DNA of 64,000 nt, taken from Numenius arquata. Its lineage: Eukaryota > Chordata > Aves > Charadriiformes > Scolopacidae. The position numbers were made by a program, and so were the translations under genes. Location: the NCBI RefSeq assembly GCF_964106895.1, contig NC_133616.1, forward strand, positions 15,015,013 to 15,079,012. Direction: 5' to 3'. Below the pieces are notes generated by a model that worked only from the letters and a program-made list of their open reading frames with translations, had not been told where the DNA came from and did not search any database. Positions 1 through 12,652 of this stretch are shown here, in pieces (positions within the stretch are counted from its first letter, which is position 1; each line of letters starts with the position of its first letter).

Positions 1-718
1 ATCATTTCGTGTGCAAGAAAAAAGCAATTGGAAGTATTCAGAGATGGAGGACATATAAGATAACAATAGTTTAAAATAAATCATCAGTAAATCATTCCAA
101 TTGAAAAAGAAGGCAAAAGAAAATGTGTAGAATGATGGAAAGGCAAGCAAAAAAAAAAATATACTGAAAGAAATTTACTTAAAATATGACTATTTCCCGA
201 ACCAACAAATTGATGAAGGGGTTGATAATTTCATAAACCAGTTGCTCAATCTGAAAAATAATTACATCATACATAGCATGCAATTCTAGTTAGATTTTAA
301 TTATAGGAATATAAACATTGATATATAAAACATAACTTGCATAAAAAATTCCCATGCAACAAAGTCTTGCATTCAAATAGCGGGGTTTTGCACATTTTCT
401 CTTCAGGATCTGCATTCAGGATCTGGATCATTGTTCTAAATGCACATATTTTAGGAGGGTTCGGTTTTGAGTGGAAACCGATGATCTCAGAGATGTTCAT
501 TAATAAAATTAACATTTTAGGGTAAAATTAATTGTTAGTATACTGTTTCAAAAGCTTCCTATCATTTTTACTACAAAATGTTTTATATTTTTTTTGTCTC
601 TGTTAGTATTGAATATTTAATTCAGTATTCGATAATTCGGATCAAAACTTTCAGGAATGACTGGCTGTTTCTTCTAATGAACTATTTGGATGACTAATTT
701 AATTAGTCAACTTATTAA

Positions 719-802
719 CTTGTGCATTGTTACCCATGTAATGCAAACAAATTAAGAAGATTCATTAAAAGTGTTTCCTCCTGTGAGCCAAAATAGGTCT
801 AG
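719..802. repeat. Diverged direct repeat, copy 1
   Basis: This block resembles 1407-1485 in the same orientation. Shared landmarks in the same order are CTTGTG, ATGTAATGCAA, AGTGTTTC, TGTGA, CAAAATAGGT and TAGGAAA, with an indel near the left end. The family is not recognised. It may be two pieces of an old interspersed repeat or a local duplication. Confidence 0.5.
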
Positions 803-1406
803 GAAAAAAAAAAGGTGGAAATGCTTGCTCTAATATTGTATATATTGTCTCAAACGCAAACATTATGCATGCTGTGTAGGTTTTACATCTGTGAGCCACT
901 AAGGATATATTATTTAAACAGTACAGAGAAATGAAGACTTCCCAACTCAAAAAGAAATTTCAGTATGTATCAGACTTCAAATATGAGAAAAATATATGCC
1001 AAACATTCTTGTAATTATGAGTAAACAGACTACAAAGCATTTTTTTTAGCTAGCTGAACACAAGACCTTTTAGGGCTCAAGATTGATTGTCCAGTAATGG
1101 TACCAGCAACATGTGCAGAAATTCATCACCAGAATATTTTTCTATATCTGGGAAAAAAGAGTTTTTTCCAGCTTTACCAGAAAGCTGTCTATAAAGTAAT
1201 GCCGGATACACTTCATTGCTGCAATTAGTTGCAAAACAGATTTTCAGCAAAATATGTAGCAACTTAAGGAATGGGAGACTTTCAGCCAGCTCATATCATT
1301 CTTATTGAGCTCTAAATTACAATTATTAATATAATTTATATTCACATTATCTGCTGGGATATAGACAGGTTTCAGAATACTTGCGGCTCTGGTACAGCAG
1401 AGCTAC

Positions 1407-1485
1407 TTGTGTAATGTAATGCAATCTAATGATAAAGGTTCGTCGAGAGTGTTTCGTCATGTGAATCAAAATAGGTGTAGGAAAT
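1407..1485. repeat. Diverged direct repeat, copy 2
   Basis: Partner of the block at 719-802, about 690 bases away and in the same orientation. By eye roughly seven bases in ten agree over the best part. There is no coding signal in either copy. Confidence 0.5.
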
Positions 1486-4400
1486 AAGATTTCAAAAACT
1501 AGAGAAAGATAACATAATTAAGCAGATAATTATTCAGTTCCATCAGTTTTACTGTTCTTCTCTCTAGCAATTTCCTTTCTGTCACATTCCATGATAAAGT
1601 CATAGCTGTTTTTTTATTTCCTCCTTATAAATTCTCCTTTCTAACTGGTTAGAGTTAGAGTTTTCTCAACACTCCTTCACAAAGACTCCTTTTGTGTGTG
1701 GTGTAATCCCAAAGACATTGTGTTAAGCCCATCCAGCACTGACCCTGCTGGAGGGTGGACACTGATTTCTAACATAACAGGTCATGCATTTCATTCAGTC
1801 TTTTGCAGAAGTCCAGATCTATTGAGAGAGTATATCAGGCATATACTTTGATTCAAAACAGAAGCGGTCTCAAAACAATTCAAACTGCATGTCAATGGCT
1901 ATTTGGAACTGCTAGTAAGTGTTCGTTGAGGCCTACTCAACAGAGTTAACAGGTGCATTGGCATGCTTTATTTTCAGAGTCCTAAATTCTACCTCTTAGA
2001 TTCTGGTCTCCGCTCAGGAATTATTATAGCTGACTCAATGGGATTGAGCATAACCAACTGCAGGAATTACTCTAGAATTCATACGTAGACTATAACAAGT
2101 GTCTACATGAGAAAAATTTATTTCTATGCCTCTATACTATGATATAACCAACCCATATCTTATTGTTATTTTTACTAGAATCAGATCATCTGGAAGGAAA
2201 CAAGTCTGACACATAAGGCCTAATAAACAAATATGGAGATATTTAGGGGAAGATCTAAGAATGTGGCAATAGTGGATGTTGTGACAATTCACAACTGAGA
2301 ACTGCCCTTTTGTGGCTTACTGACGGATACGTTTTATTCCTTTTTAACTAAAAATATACATTAAGTTATTTGAAAGATATTGCAGACTGTTGTAGCTAAG
2401 GAAATAGTAAAGAGTAAAGAGTTTAAATACTAATTTGCAGCGGGTTTTTTGTGTACTTTTTCTTCCCAATGCACAACACAGAAAGTTGTACCTGGAACAA
2501 TCGTCTGCAGGCAAATAATAAATATTGGTTTACCCCAAGAATTATTTTATCTATAACTTGGGTTAGATCTCTCTGTTTCCTTAGGTAGGTAAATAACTTG
2601 CCTCATTCATATTTCCATCAGAATGGTTGCATTCATTTTTAAACTGCAGTGATTTATCTTTTTTCAGTGCTGTAAGCCATGGTAGCAGTTTAATTTGTAG
2701 TCTTGTCCACATGTTTTAGCAGAATTCTATGGTGAATCCTTGGCCAATTAAAGGTAATGCTTTGAAAACTTCAGTCTGGCAGGGTTTCCTCCATAGCATT
2801 AATATTCTTTGCTGTGGAGGCTCTTAAAAAAACTGAAAAAAATTTCTGATGGAAGCAAACTGAAAGCACTTGTCCATTCTTTGTTTATTGAAAAAATTTA
2901 GTCTTACATGCATATTCTATAGTTATAGTGCATGTATTTATAGCTGGAGAATGAAGATGTGAACAAAAAGACTAAGGGAAATTTAATTCAACTGGTCTTT
3001 TGGAACATACAGGTTTAACTGTTGAAAGATGGCCAAAGAAATAATATTGAAATTAGAAAGGAATTCAAACCTCTTTTTTGAAACTGACCTTATACCAATC
3101 CCATGAGCAAGACAACTCCTTTGAGGTCAGAACCACATAGGTGATGTCATTGCACTTGTACCAAACTATGTACATTGTCTGGGATTATACACTGCAGTGT
3201 GATTTTCATGATAAATGCACAACTTTGACTCTGTTTCAGCTGAGCATCATTCTTCAGTTCTAGGAACTTCTAAAATTGATTCTCCTGCTTCTCAGAGGTG
3301 TAAAATATCTCCGTATAATCCTGCTGAAAGAAGAATTGCTTACATTCTCTCACTTTCAGAGAAGGAGAAAGAGGAAACCTGAAAAGCTTTTACATTCATT
3401 TCCACTAAAACTACATACAACTACTTGTCCAGATTTTTAAGCAGATCCAGCAAAGTTAAGCTCTTGGGAGGTCTGTGATCATAATTTCAACTTCACTTCC
3501 ATAGTTTTCAGGTAAGTGTATGGGAGACCAATAATAATAGACTTCAACAGCATAAAATCTAATAAAAGACTCGGTAAAAAGCCTTGAAAGTCTTCAAATT
3601 CCCACAAATATTCTCACTTCAATACATTTTTGATATTACTTAAAATCCAACATTTTAGCTATATATAGCAAAGTCCAGGCATTATGTTGCACATAGTTAT
3701 CATGCTGTTCTGAAATTGCAATTTTGATACTTTCTCGAGCTGTACAGGGTTTTATGGGGTGCTGTAGTTCACCTGTGCAAACAAAGGCATCATATCATTT
3801 CACACAGCCACCCCAACCCCACCCTGAACAGTGTTGTTTGATATCATCACCTACTTCTAGTTTCATCTGACTTAGAAACAGATGATTTGGATCATGTTAC
3901 AGTTATTTTTATCCCCTTACACCTTAATACTGAGCTGTTGTATAACTTTATCCAATCTAGCACTGCGGTAAAAAAAGAAAACCTGCATTGACCTTTTAAG
4001 TCCAGATTCTGCAGTAAACAGCTGTGACATCCTGTTATAAAAAAATCCCCTGTGCTTTAAAACTTTGGAAGCTGCTGTTTTGTTTTGCCATCAAGTAAGA
4101 GCAACAACTGACTGGTTCTAAGGGGCTTTGCAAAGACCGTTAAGACATTTACTGTCCTTGGGAGCGGTGCTTGGCTGTTAATTACTTTGCCAACAGCGTG
4201 TTGGGAGAACTTTAACAATGCACCTCAAATTTTAATTCCTCCTTTATCTCTGGTTGTTTTACCCAACTCAAATAGCCATGTCACTGTGTGGGTACACTAT
4301 CCGTTACAGAACAGAACCTAAACAAGGACTGCAACCCTAACCCAAATTATAAATCATGAGAATTTTCTCACATTTTTTCTTTCCTCCTAGATTCAGTAGT

Positions 4401-7400
4401 TTCCTTCCGTTTCTCCAGGCAGAGCTCAAAATGTTCTCCCTAGCTGAACCCCTGGTGTTGATCGTTCACGAGGCACTCAGGGGTGTTTCGAATGCTTGGG
4501 ACTCTGAGCCTTCAACTGACTTTATGTGGGTGGCCATCTGTACACACATGATCCCACTGAGGTCACCCCAGGTGCAGTTCTCCTCTGAAAGCAGCCGTAC
4601 AGTTGTGGCCTCACAGGGAAAGCTGTCTGCAAAATTACTTCTTTTTTTCTAACAAAGGCCTGTTTGCACTTTGAGTGTTTATCAAAAAACAGTATCGTTA
4701 GTATTATTTTCTGACTCTAAAAAGCACATGCCTCTAATTGATTCTAAGCTGATGAAAATATGATCTACTCTTAGGGAAAATTGCTGTAATAGGACATCAC
4801 ACAGGAATTTTACCAGAGTGCCATGTATTCACAGGCCCAGGCAGGAATTTCTTAAATCCTGCCTTCACTGGAAAATAGTAATGCATCAATAAGCAAATTT
4901 TCCTCAGCAAGACACTCATGTCTACAGAAGTTTTATGAAGAAAAGTTTTTCCGGACCAGGTGAAAATTTCTAATCTAAAGCAAGGCCAATGCCAAACCAG
5001 CATCCCTTAGTATTCATGTAGGCATGGTGGACAGTTTAAATTCTTCTCCCACACATGACTATGACTGCTACATCTAAGGTAAGTCCCTCAGCCTCTAACA
5101 TTTAAAGTTACGAAAAACCAGTAAAGCAGCTTTCATGTGAGAGGATAACAACCAAAGAAAAAGGGGTGAATTGATAGTTCTGAGAAAGCCGAGTTCAAAT
5201 TCCTGATTTAAATCAGGCAATACAAGGTTTTCTGCACCCCAGGCAGAAGACCCTAACACAAGTATAACAACCGCCATGTGTGGAGTTTTTCTTTTCTCAA
5301 AGGACAACACAAAGACTAACTTTTGCCCTAGTATAGATCAAGACCTTTGAAGTTTAGATTTCATAAAGCTTTGTTGGATTGGAAAACCATTTCCATTTGC
5401 TTGTTCTTTTTACTCAGCACCTGAATCACAGCATCAAATTAAGTAGCTATGGCAAGCTGCTATTTATCAGGACAAAGTAATGAGCAGGAAGAATTTGTGC
5501 TGTGGGGGTGGCATCCTCCTGACAAGACTTTGATTCTTGAAATGACAGTTAAAGAAAAAAAAAAACAAAACGGTTCAGTATAACCGCCTTTCCAAAGTAG
5601 GTAGATTTTGTCGTTAGATGTTAACGTTCCAAGAAACCCAGCAGCGATGAATAATTTTGTTGAGCTGAAAACGAGTTTGTTCAGGATTCACTCTAGAACA
5701 CCTGGTCTCTCCACCAAAACTGTTCTACAGAGAGTTCTGGCCATGAAGAAATGAGCTGCATTAACTAAAGCCAAACAGAACGCCAAGATGTACATGCCAG
5801 CTCTACAGCAGAAGGCTGAAGTTCAGGGCCACTATAAAGAGCTATGTACTGTTGTGGTTTCTAAATCTTTCAGTCTTGCCCTGACCCAAAGATTGTGAAA
5901 TGGAAAAGACCATGTCTGACCCTTCAGTTCTGCTTAGGGTATTTTGCAACATGTTTGAGGAACGAGCCATGCCACCACACTGCGCAGCTGCATCCTTAGC
6001 TCATGTTCCCAGTGCCACTCATCCTGGCTGGTGGCTGCACTAGTGCTGGTTAGTGATAAAACTGGAGATCCTCCTTCTGGCAAAAGTTCAGCTGTTATCC
6101 TTACAGCCCTGTTCACAGTATTAATTTTAAATGTAAGGATAAATGTTTCTAACCCTCAGTTTTAAAAAGAATCAAAAAATGCCTTGTGTTTATAAATGCA
6201 TGGGAACCAGGAAAAAAATATAACTGAATAAACAACAAATAAACAAATAAAATAATTCCTCCATTAATTACTGAAAAATAAAATAAAAATGTATTTTTAA
6301 AAAATTAATTGCAGTTTTGAGTGTTTCCAACCTTCGTCAGGACTTCTCAAATTTCTAACTGGCAAAGCTCTTACTGTTTCTGTTTAATCAAAACATTTGC
6401 TTGTGTTATTTGCTGAAAATGCTCCCTTTCCACTTTGAGACTGCTCTGGGCACTTAAGTAAAGCCAGTCATGCTGAACAGTGCTCTATGGAGAAGGGGCA
6501 GCTGCTCAGACTGTTGTATATTTGCCTATCTTTTTTAAACAGATACATGAATTTACACCACTTGAGGATCTGCCCTGATCATGGATTTCTGAGAGCATTT
6601 CCATAACTGTACGTTAACACAGGAAAATCAGAATCTAGCAGCTGACAAGGAAGTACATTTGATGTTATTGACACGCTTCTAATTTCTGAGCAGAATTAAT
6701 AACAGAATATATAGTTGCATGCACACTGTGTTTTCAGTGTGGCTTTTTTTCTTTAGATAAAGTCAGCTCTGAGCTTTGTCATCCGGTCATAACCCCTTCG
6801 AATATCTGCTGTCTCAGGAAGACCAATCTCATGTGCATTCAAAACTGCTGAAGAACAAGCCATACTATATTGTAAATATGGGAGGCACAAGGACAAATTT
6901 TGTATCAATTATATTACATATATTACCTAATGTAATGTACATGCACAGTATGGAGTTATTTAGAGCATCTATCATCAGCTACATTAGGCATCTAGCATTA
7001 ACGCTCTGAATCACAGCATTGGGCATCTCCCTTTCCCACTGACTACACTGAAAATTTTAGAGTCTAAGTCTGATCTGTATAATTAAATCTAAGAGAGATG
7101 GTTAAGGCAGACTAATGTAGGTGAAATGCCCCTCAATATCAGAAATTACTTCTCTGTGTGCATCAGCTGACACAATTAGTTACAATTATTTGAGTTAAAA
7201 TTACTAAATGAGCTAAAAAAATAAATGTGAGGATTTAATATATTCTGTGCTTCCAGAGCTCAATGCAGACAGCAATGTATTAAGGGAAAAAAAAAAAAAA
7301 CCAAACAAAAACCAACCAAAAAAAAACCGAAGAGAAAACCTCTAAACCATAAAAATTTAACGCAATACTAAATTTTTATTTCTCTTTGTTTCTCTCACGC

Positions 7401-8756
7401 ACTGAGATCGGGAACAGACTTCCTCTGGACCCATACAACCTAAAACTCTGATTTTAAAAATGTGATCAGAATTTCTTAAGCAATCATAGTTCCTAGTATC
7501 TGGTCCAATAAGAAAACAGAAAAAGCTTCCTTCAGCTACTATAAAACTTGTAATAGAAATATGTCAATTGATATCACCCATTCCAGCTGGAGTAGATGAT
7601 TTTAACTTTTTAGAATTATTAAAGAGTGCCTAAAAGTTTTGGAGGAAAACCTTAACCCAAAAGTTTAAAATACAGGCGATTTAAGGGAGAATTTAGGACA
7701 TTCAGATCTGATCTCTGCTTCAAAGTAGTAACAGTGGATATGTGGGTCTAACTTTAGGGAACTACATTTTTATATGAGATTTTCAAGGGCGTATTTTAAG
7801 TGCGTCAGAAACAGCTTTTATCATTGTTGCAACTTGTCTTAAGCAGTGAAAGGAATCTGTTGAAGCAGAACTCTCCGGGAGTGGAGTCACAGCAATTTCT
7901 TCTTTTCACAGGGATTTATCTCCTCCCAGATATTTCAAATGTATTTACAGAAGCTCTCATCACAGACAAGACCATCTCAAATTTTACAGAAACCTAGTGA
8001 CAAGCCTTAATGTCTGGATTACGACCATCAGAAAGTTCAGAGGCTAGGTTCTTCACAAAAATAATGAGGCAGAGCCTCAGGTGCTACTAAGTGCCACACT
8101 ACTGAAGTCATGCAAACCTAACAGAAAACACTAAGTCCAGGAGTTGCTTTTGGAGTCTGGATTTGGATCTGGGTATAGAATCAATGCAGCTCCATGTGGG
8201 AACAATCAATTCTGTAATTTTGCACAGTATTCATCTTTCTAAACAAACTTTAGAATTCAGCAACTTATAGGGTCACACTGTGATTAGTCATTGTGAAAGG
8301 CAAAAAGGCCAAAAAAAAAAAAAAAAAGTGTGGTTACTACAGGTTGTAGTATATCATTTTGCTGGCCCTCAAGCTGTGCCCAGGAAGTTACTGTTGAGAA
8401 CAGGACATGCAATATCAACATCTGATTTATAGGAAGTCAGGACTAAAATGTCTGTTGAGAAAAATACTTAAACTCCCTGACAAAAGTTATAGCTACATCT
8501 AAATAGTTTTGAAAAACAAATAAACCCAATAAGAAAGTATTAATCCTACACTTTATCACTGAGGCAGGGAGAATATAAATTTAATTTCTGTCCTGTACAG
8601 AAGAGACACAAGCAATAAGTTAGAGGTTTAAGGGACTGTCTGATGCACAAGTCTCAGTTATTTCTGAATAGAAGAGGGGACTCCACCTAAAATGGATAGA
8701 TTATTAAATGTGTTAAAAAGCCAGTACCCAAGAAAGCAAATACAGAGAGGACTCAC

Positions 8757-9906
8757 TATCTTTTGGGCTGCTCTTCTGGAACTTTTCCAGGTCCACATTG
8801 GGAGGTCTGCTGGGCTTCTGTGGGGGCTGTCCCAGTTTGAACAGCGGGGGCAAGGCTTTTCGCTTGGGGGTTCCTGAGGTCCTGTCCCCATTCTCGTTCT
8901 CTTGTGATCCACCTAATGGCCCTCCTGCAGCAAGAGCTGAGTTCGTCTTATGGAACTTAGGAGAAGCTGAACCTGATTCTTCCTGGATAATTTTGTTGAG
9001 AAAGATGTTCTTGGCAGCACTCATTCCCTTTTCTTCAGTCTTTTCATCCACGTTTTTTGGGATACCTTGAGATGGGCTGGACCTGTGAACAGTGGGCTTC
9101 AGAGCAATGTTAGAAGAATGACTGCCTGCAGCTTCTGCAACACAGTTACTATTTTCATCCATTTCCTTTGCCGCTTTAAATGAATGTATATTTGGTCTAG
9201 GGCCTGATAGTCCTTTTTGCAGAAAAGCATTCTTATTTGAAGTGTCTTCGTTGTGGGAGACCTCATGGTTTAGAGAAGGTTTCTGTGCAAGAGGTGGCTT
9301 AGAGACAGAAGGCTTGGGCTCATTTTCTTGTGTTGCAGACATAAACTTTTCCTTAGCTCCAGATAGTTTTGAAAATACTGGTTTTGCTTCAATCTCCTGT
9401 GGCACAAAATTTGAATTTGGTTTTGTTCCCAAAGGATTTTTTTCTTTCTCATGAGGAGCAGAGTTAAAGAACTTGTTCCCTGCAGGTTTTGGATACAGAG
9501 ACTTTGGCTCTTCTTTTGCCAAGTCACTGGTTCTGGTGGAAGGTTTAGTGCATCCAGCTTTGCCATCGTTTTCTCTGTTGGTTGCCTGAAGCTGAACCCC
9601 AAACCTTTGTGCCACTGGTTTCAAATATGGGGGCTTTGGATCCTTCTCTGTTTTATCATCAGTTGAAGGCTTGGCTGCCACAGGAGGTTTAGGATGACCA
9701 GGTTTGTGAAAGGTATTGGGTCCTGAAGAAGAAGTTGCATTTCCTTGACCTGCAAATTTCTCAAGTGCTGCTTTCCTCGTCTGTAATCCTGTATGGATAT
9801 GCTGTCCTGGGACTTTGAAGGGTCGACTAATACCAGAAACATCCTCTGTGGGGCTATTACCCGTGCTAAATTTCGCCATGAGTGACTTCACATCTGTCTT
9901 GCCATC
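8757..9906 (-). CDS. FYB1: FYB1 (ADAP/SLAP-130) large N-terminal coding exon
   Basis: FYB1 is a cytosolic haematopoietic adaptor that couples T-cell receptor and integrin signalling through SLP-76, FYN and SKAP1. The minus-strand frame from 9906 begins DGKTDVKSLMAKFSTG and matches the start of the long mammalian isoform. The shorter isoform would start at the internal Met at 9879-9877. The protein is basic and proline-rich, with many KP repeats (for example KPPVAAKPS) and near the end PPLFKLGQPPQKPSRPPNVDL. In mammals this proline-rich region is the one reported to bind the SKAP SH3 domain. Acceptor: a long pyrimidine tract then CTTACAG before 9906. Donor: GTGAGT at 8756-8751. The length of 1150 bases leaves phase 1. 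The in-frame extension past the donor (SSLYLLSW) does not resemble FYB1 and is read-through into the intron. SH3-like, acidic and C-terminal parts lie left of the window. Confidence 0.95.
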
Positions 9907-10440
9907 CTGTAAGCATGAAGAAGAAAAAAAGAAAGAGCAGCAATGAGAAAGTCCCTGTTGCAATGTTCACACATACTGTACTTTAAAGGGTTTCCTGGTC
10001 TGAGGCTTGTAGTACTGCTGATTGGCTGTGGAGATATTGTAGCACATCTTCCTGTAGGGTTAGAGAAGCTGAGTATTTTGTTATAGACTTGCAGTGGTTA
10101 TACAATGTTTCAAAATTTTCAGTGCAGGTACTGTCTTTAGAGAGTTGTCAGGCAGCTCCTTTTGGGCTATAATTTCTGTTTATTTGTGGAATTGGGAACT
10201 GAATGCCTAATAAATATAAGAAAATACATACTACTTTAATATGAATGTATCCTTAGAAATATGAGTGTCCTGTGGTGAGAAGCATAGACTAGAAACTGGA
10301 TTATGTACCAGACTCATATTGTTCCTGCCAACTCTTTGGAGAACTGCAAGTTCCTTTGTGAAAACAGAAATTCTTCTTACTTGGGGTGTGTATATCATTT
10401 TTTCTTTCCCTTCTCAGCAATTTTCTTCCCTGCTGCTCCA

Positions 10441-10451
10441 ACCCCCCCCCC
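10441..10451. repeat. C run inside a pyrimidine-rich tract
   Basis: A run of consecutive C sits within a longer CT-rich stretch (about 10400-10485). It is a simple low-complexity tract with no gene signal. Confidence 0.6.
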
Positions 10452-11834
10452 TCACTTTGTCCTTGTTTCTCTTCTCCATTTTTAATCTGAAAAAAACTGT
10501 GCATGTGTAGATGGAAAATGAAAATATGTGGAGTAAAACAGAAAGAAATGACAATTAATACATGCAGATACTGTCCAAGATACTTAACTTCTTGTGGTGG
10601 TAGGGAGAGAAAGTTGAACAATTTCAAGTGGGTAACACCTAGCTTCATCTGAAAATGTTTTAATTGGTCAGCCCTACTCAATACCTTTCAGGACGAGCCT
10701 TTAGTATGAACTGAGAGCAAAAGCTCAATGCATTTTAATTCAGTATAATTAAAACACAGCACAGTGAAGGCTGGGGGCAAAGGAGAAATAACTGGTCCCA
10801 CTGCACTGGGCTGGGGCCACTTTGGGTTCCAAGAGCCCTCTGTGGCAGGGAGTCCTTTCCCAGCCAGCACTGTCAGCCTGGGTGCAGCTACGGCAGATAT
10901 GCTGGCGTATGTGATTCACAACTTGTTTAAGTAGGATCTGATTTATCTGTGAAAGTTAAAATGTAAGACTACTGGTATAAAGCAGGAATATTATAGCTAA
11001 GAAGGGCTCTGAATCATTTGTTTGGAAACAAAGGAGTATCACTACAAAGCACAATAAATAAAGGTCTGAAAAAAAATTTTAGAAAGAGGTTGAAGGATGA
11101 ACTGTGTCTTCGCTCAACACAGTTCAATGGATGTTTAGTAATTTTTTTACTTTACTAACAAGAGCTTCTCAACTGGGGTTTTGCTCCTTTTGCCTTCCGT
11201 TTTATTGTATCATATTACATGAATTGCCTGTTATGTTGGAATAGTTTTACCTGTGAATACTGCAACTTAAAGCTAACCTTCCTACTCTTTCAGTATCACC
11301 AAGAAATTCACTCTTTCCAAACTGTTTGTATTATGCAACAAAGTTACTTACAATTAAGGCAGCCAAAAAAAGAGAGATGTATGAAGCTTATCCCCAGAGC
11401 ACCACATTGTTATCTTTTTTGCACATATAGGGAAGGGAGGATGTACGCACTTACTATGGAGATTATCAGGTTTAAGCCATCTACTGCTGGTTGACTCATA
11501 TGCACTCACATAAACACAGAATTACACTGCAGAGAGAAGTATATGTATCACTAATCATTCAAATAATTCAAGATTTCTCCCACAATACCTCACAAAGCAC
11601 TGATTTTATCCACTTAAACAGAAAGTTAAGCTAATTGCAATGCTACAGAGAATAACTAAGCCTTTTGTCTCTGATCTCTGACTTTGTACCAATGCATGCT
11701 TTTTTTTAATCTTCTATAACAAAATCTAAACCATCAGAGATACTGTAACTTTACATCAGTGTCTCAAGTCTTCAGAACTTATACATTACAATTTGATCAG
11801 CAGTGTGGCCAACTCAGCAGCTCATTTCTGTCGA

Positions 11835-12652
11835 TTTTGGGTCCTGCACCTGGGACAGGGCAATCCCAGGCACAAATACAGGTTGGGCAGAGAATGGCTG
11901 GAGAGCAGCCCTGAGGAGAAGGACTTTGGAGTGCTTGTGGATGAGAAGCTCAACATGAGCCGGCACTGCGCACTGGCAGCCCAGAAAGCCAACCGCATCC
12001 TGGGCTGCATCAAGAGAAGTGTGACCAGCAGGTCGCGGGAGGTGATTCTATCCCTCTACTCTGCTCTCATGAGACCCCACCTGGAGTACTGTGTCCAGCT
12101 TTGGAGTCCTCAACATAGGAAGGACATGGAGCCGTTGGAAAACGTCCAGCAGAGGGCCACAAAAATGATGAGGGGGCTGAGGCACCTCTCCTATGATGAC
12201 AGACTGAGACAGTTGGGGTTTTTCAGCCTGGAGAAAAGAAGGCTCCAGGGAGACCTCATAGCAGCCTTCTACTATCTGAAGGGGGCCTACAGGAGAGATG
12301 GGGAGGGACTCTTTATTAGAGAGTGTAGCGATAGGATGAGGGGTAATGGTTTTAAATTGAAACAGGGCAGATTTAGATTAGATATTAGGAAGAAATTCTT
12401 TACTGTGAGGGTTGAGGCACTGGAACAGGTTGCCCAGGAAAGTTGTGGATGCCCATCCGTGGAGGTGTTCAAGGCCAGGCTGGATGGGGCTTTGAGCAAC
12501 GTGGTCTAGTGGGAGGTGTCCCTGCCCATGGCAGGGGGGGTTGGAACTACGTGATCTTTAAGGTCCCTTCCAACCCTAACCATTCTATGTTTCTAGGAAA
12601 GTTACAACCTGAAAGGTCCCTTCTAACCTCGACAATTCTATGATTCTATGAA
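11835..12652 (+). mobile_element. CR1 LINE, 5'-truncated, plus strand
   Basis: The plus-strand frame after about 11835 reads as the C-terminal part of CR1 ORF2, downstream of the reverse transcriptase core. Recognisable pieces are VLHLGQGNPRHKYRLG, EEKDFGVLVDEKLNMS, AQKANRILGCIKRSV, SLYSALMRPHLEYCVQLW, and the terminal LFSLEKRR-like and DIRKKFFTVR blocks. The frame stays open to VFKARLDGALSNVV and then stops at 12507-12509, as CR1 ORF2 normally does. The 3' end carries GGTCCCTTCCAACC followed by an ATTCTATG tail. Unusually, a second tail-like unit follows at about 12600-12652. The first part of the open frame, before 11835, is probably flanking sequence. The RT core is absent, so the copy cannot be active. 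Confidence 0.93.

Larger units (their letters stand above)
1..8756 (-). other. FYB1: FYB1 intron 2 (partial), no further exon recognised
   Basis: This is AT-rich DNA downstream, in transcript sense, of the large FYB1 exon. I looked on the minus strand for the proline-rich, acidic and SH3-like coding blocks that follow in mammalian FYB1 and found none, so the next exon lies left of the window. The short reading frames here lack splice context and family resemblance. There is a very AT-rich stretch at about 6220-6310, a 17-base A run at 8311-8327, and a diverged direct repeat at 719-802 and 1407-1485. No CR1 copy was recognised in this stretch. Confidence 0.7.

Noticed and set aside
4356..4652. 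98-codon plus-strand frame in the FYB1 intron
   Set aside because: No recognisable domain, no splice or promoter context; low-complexity start.
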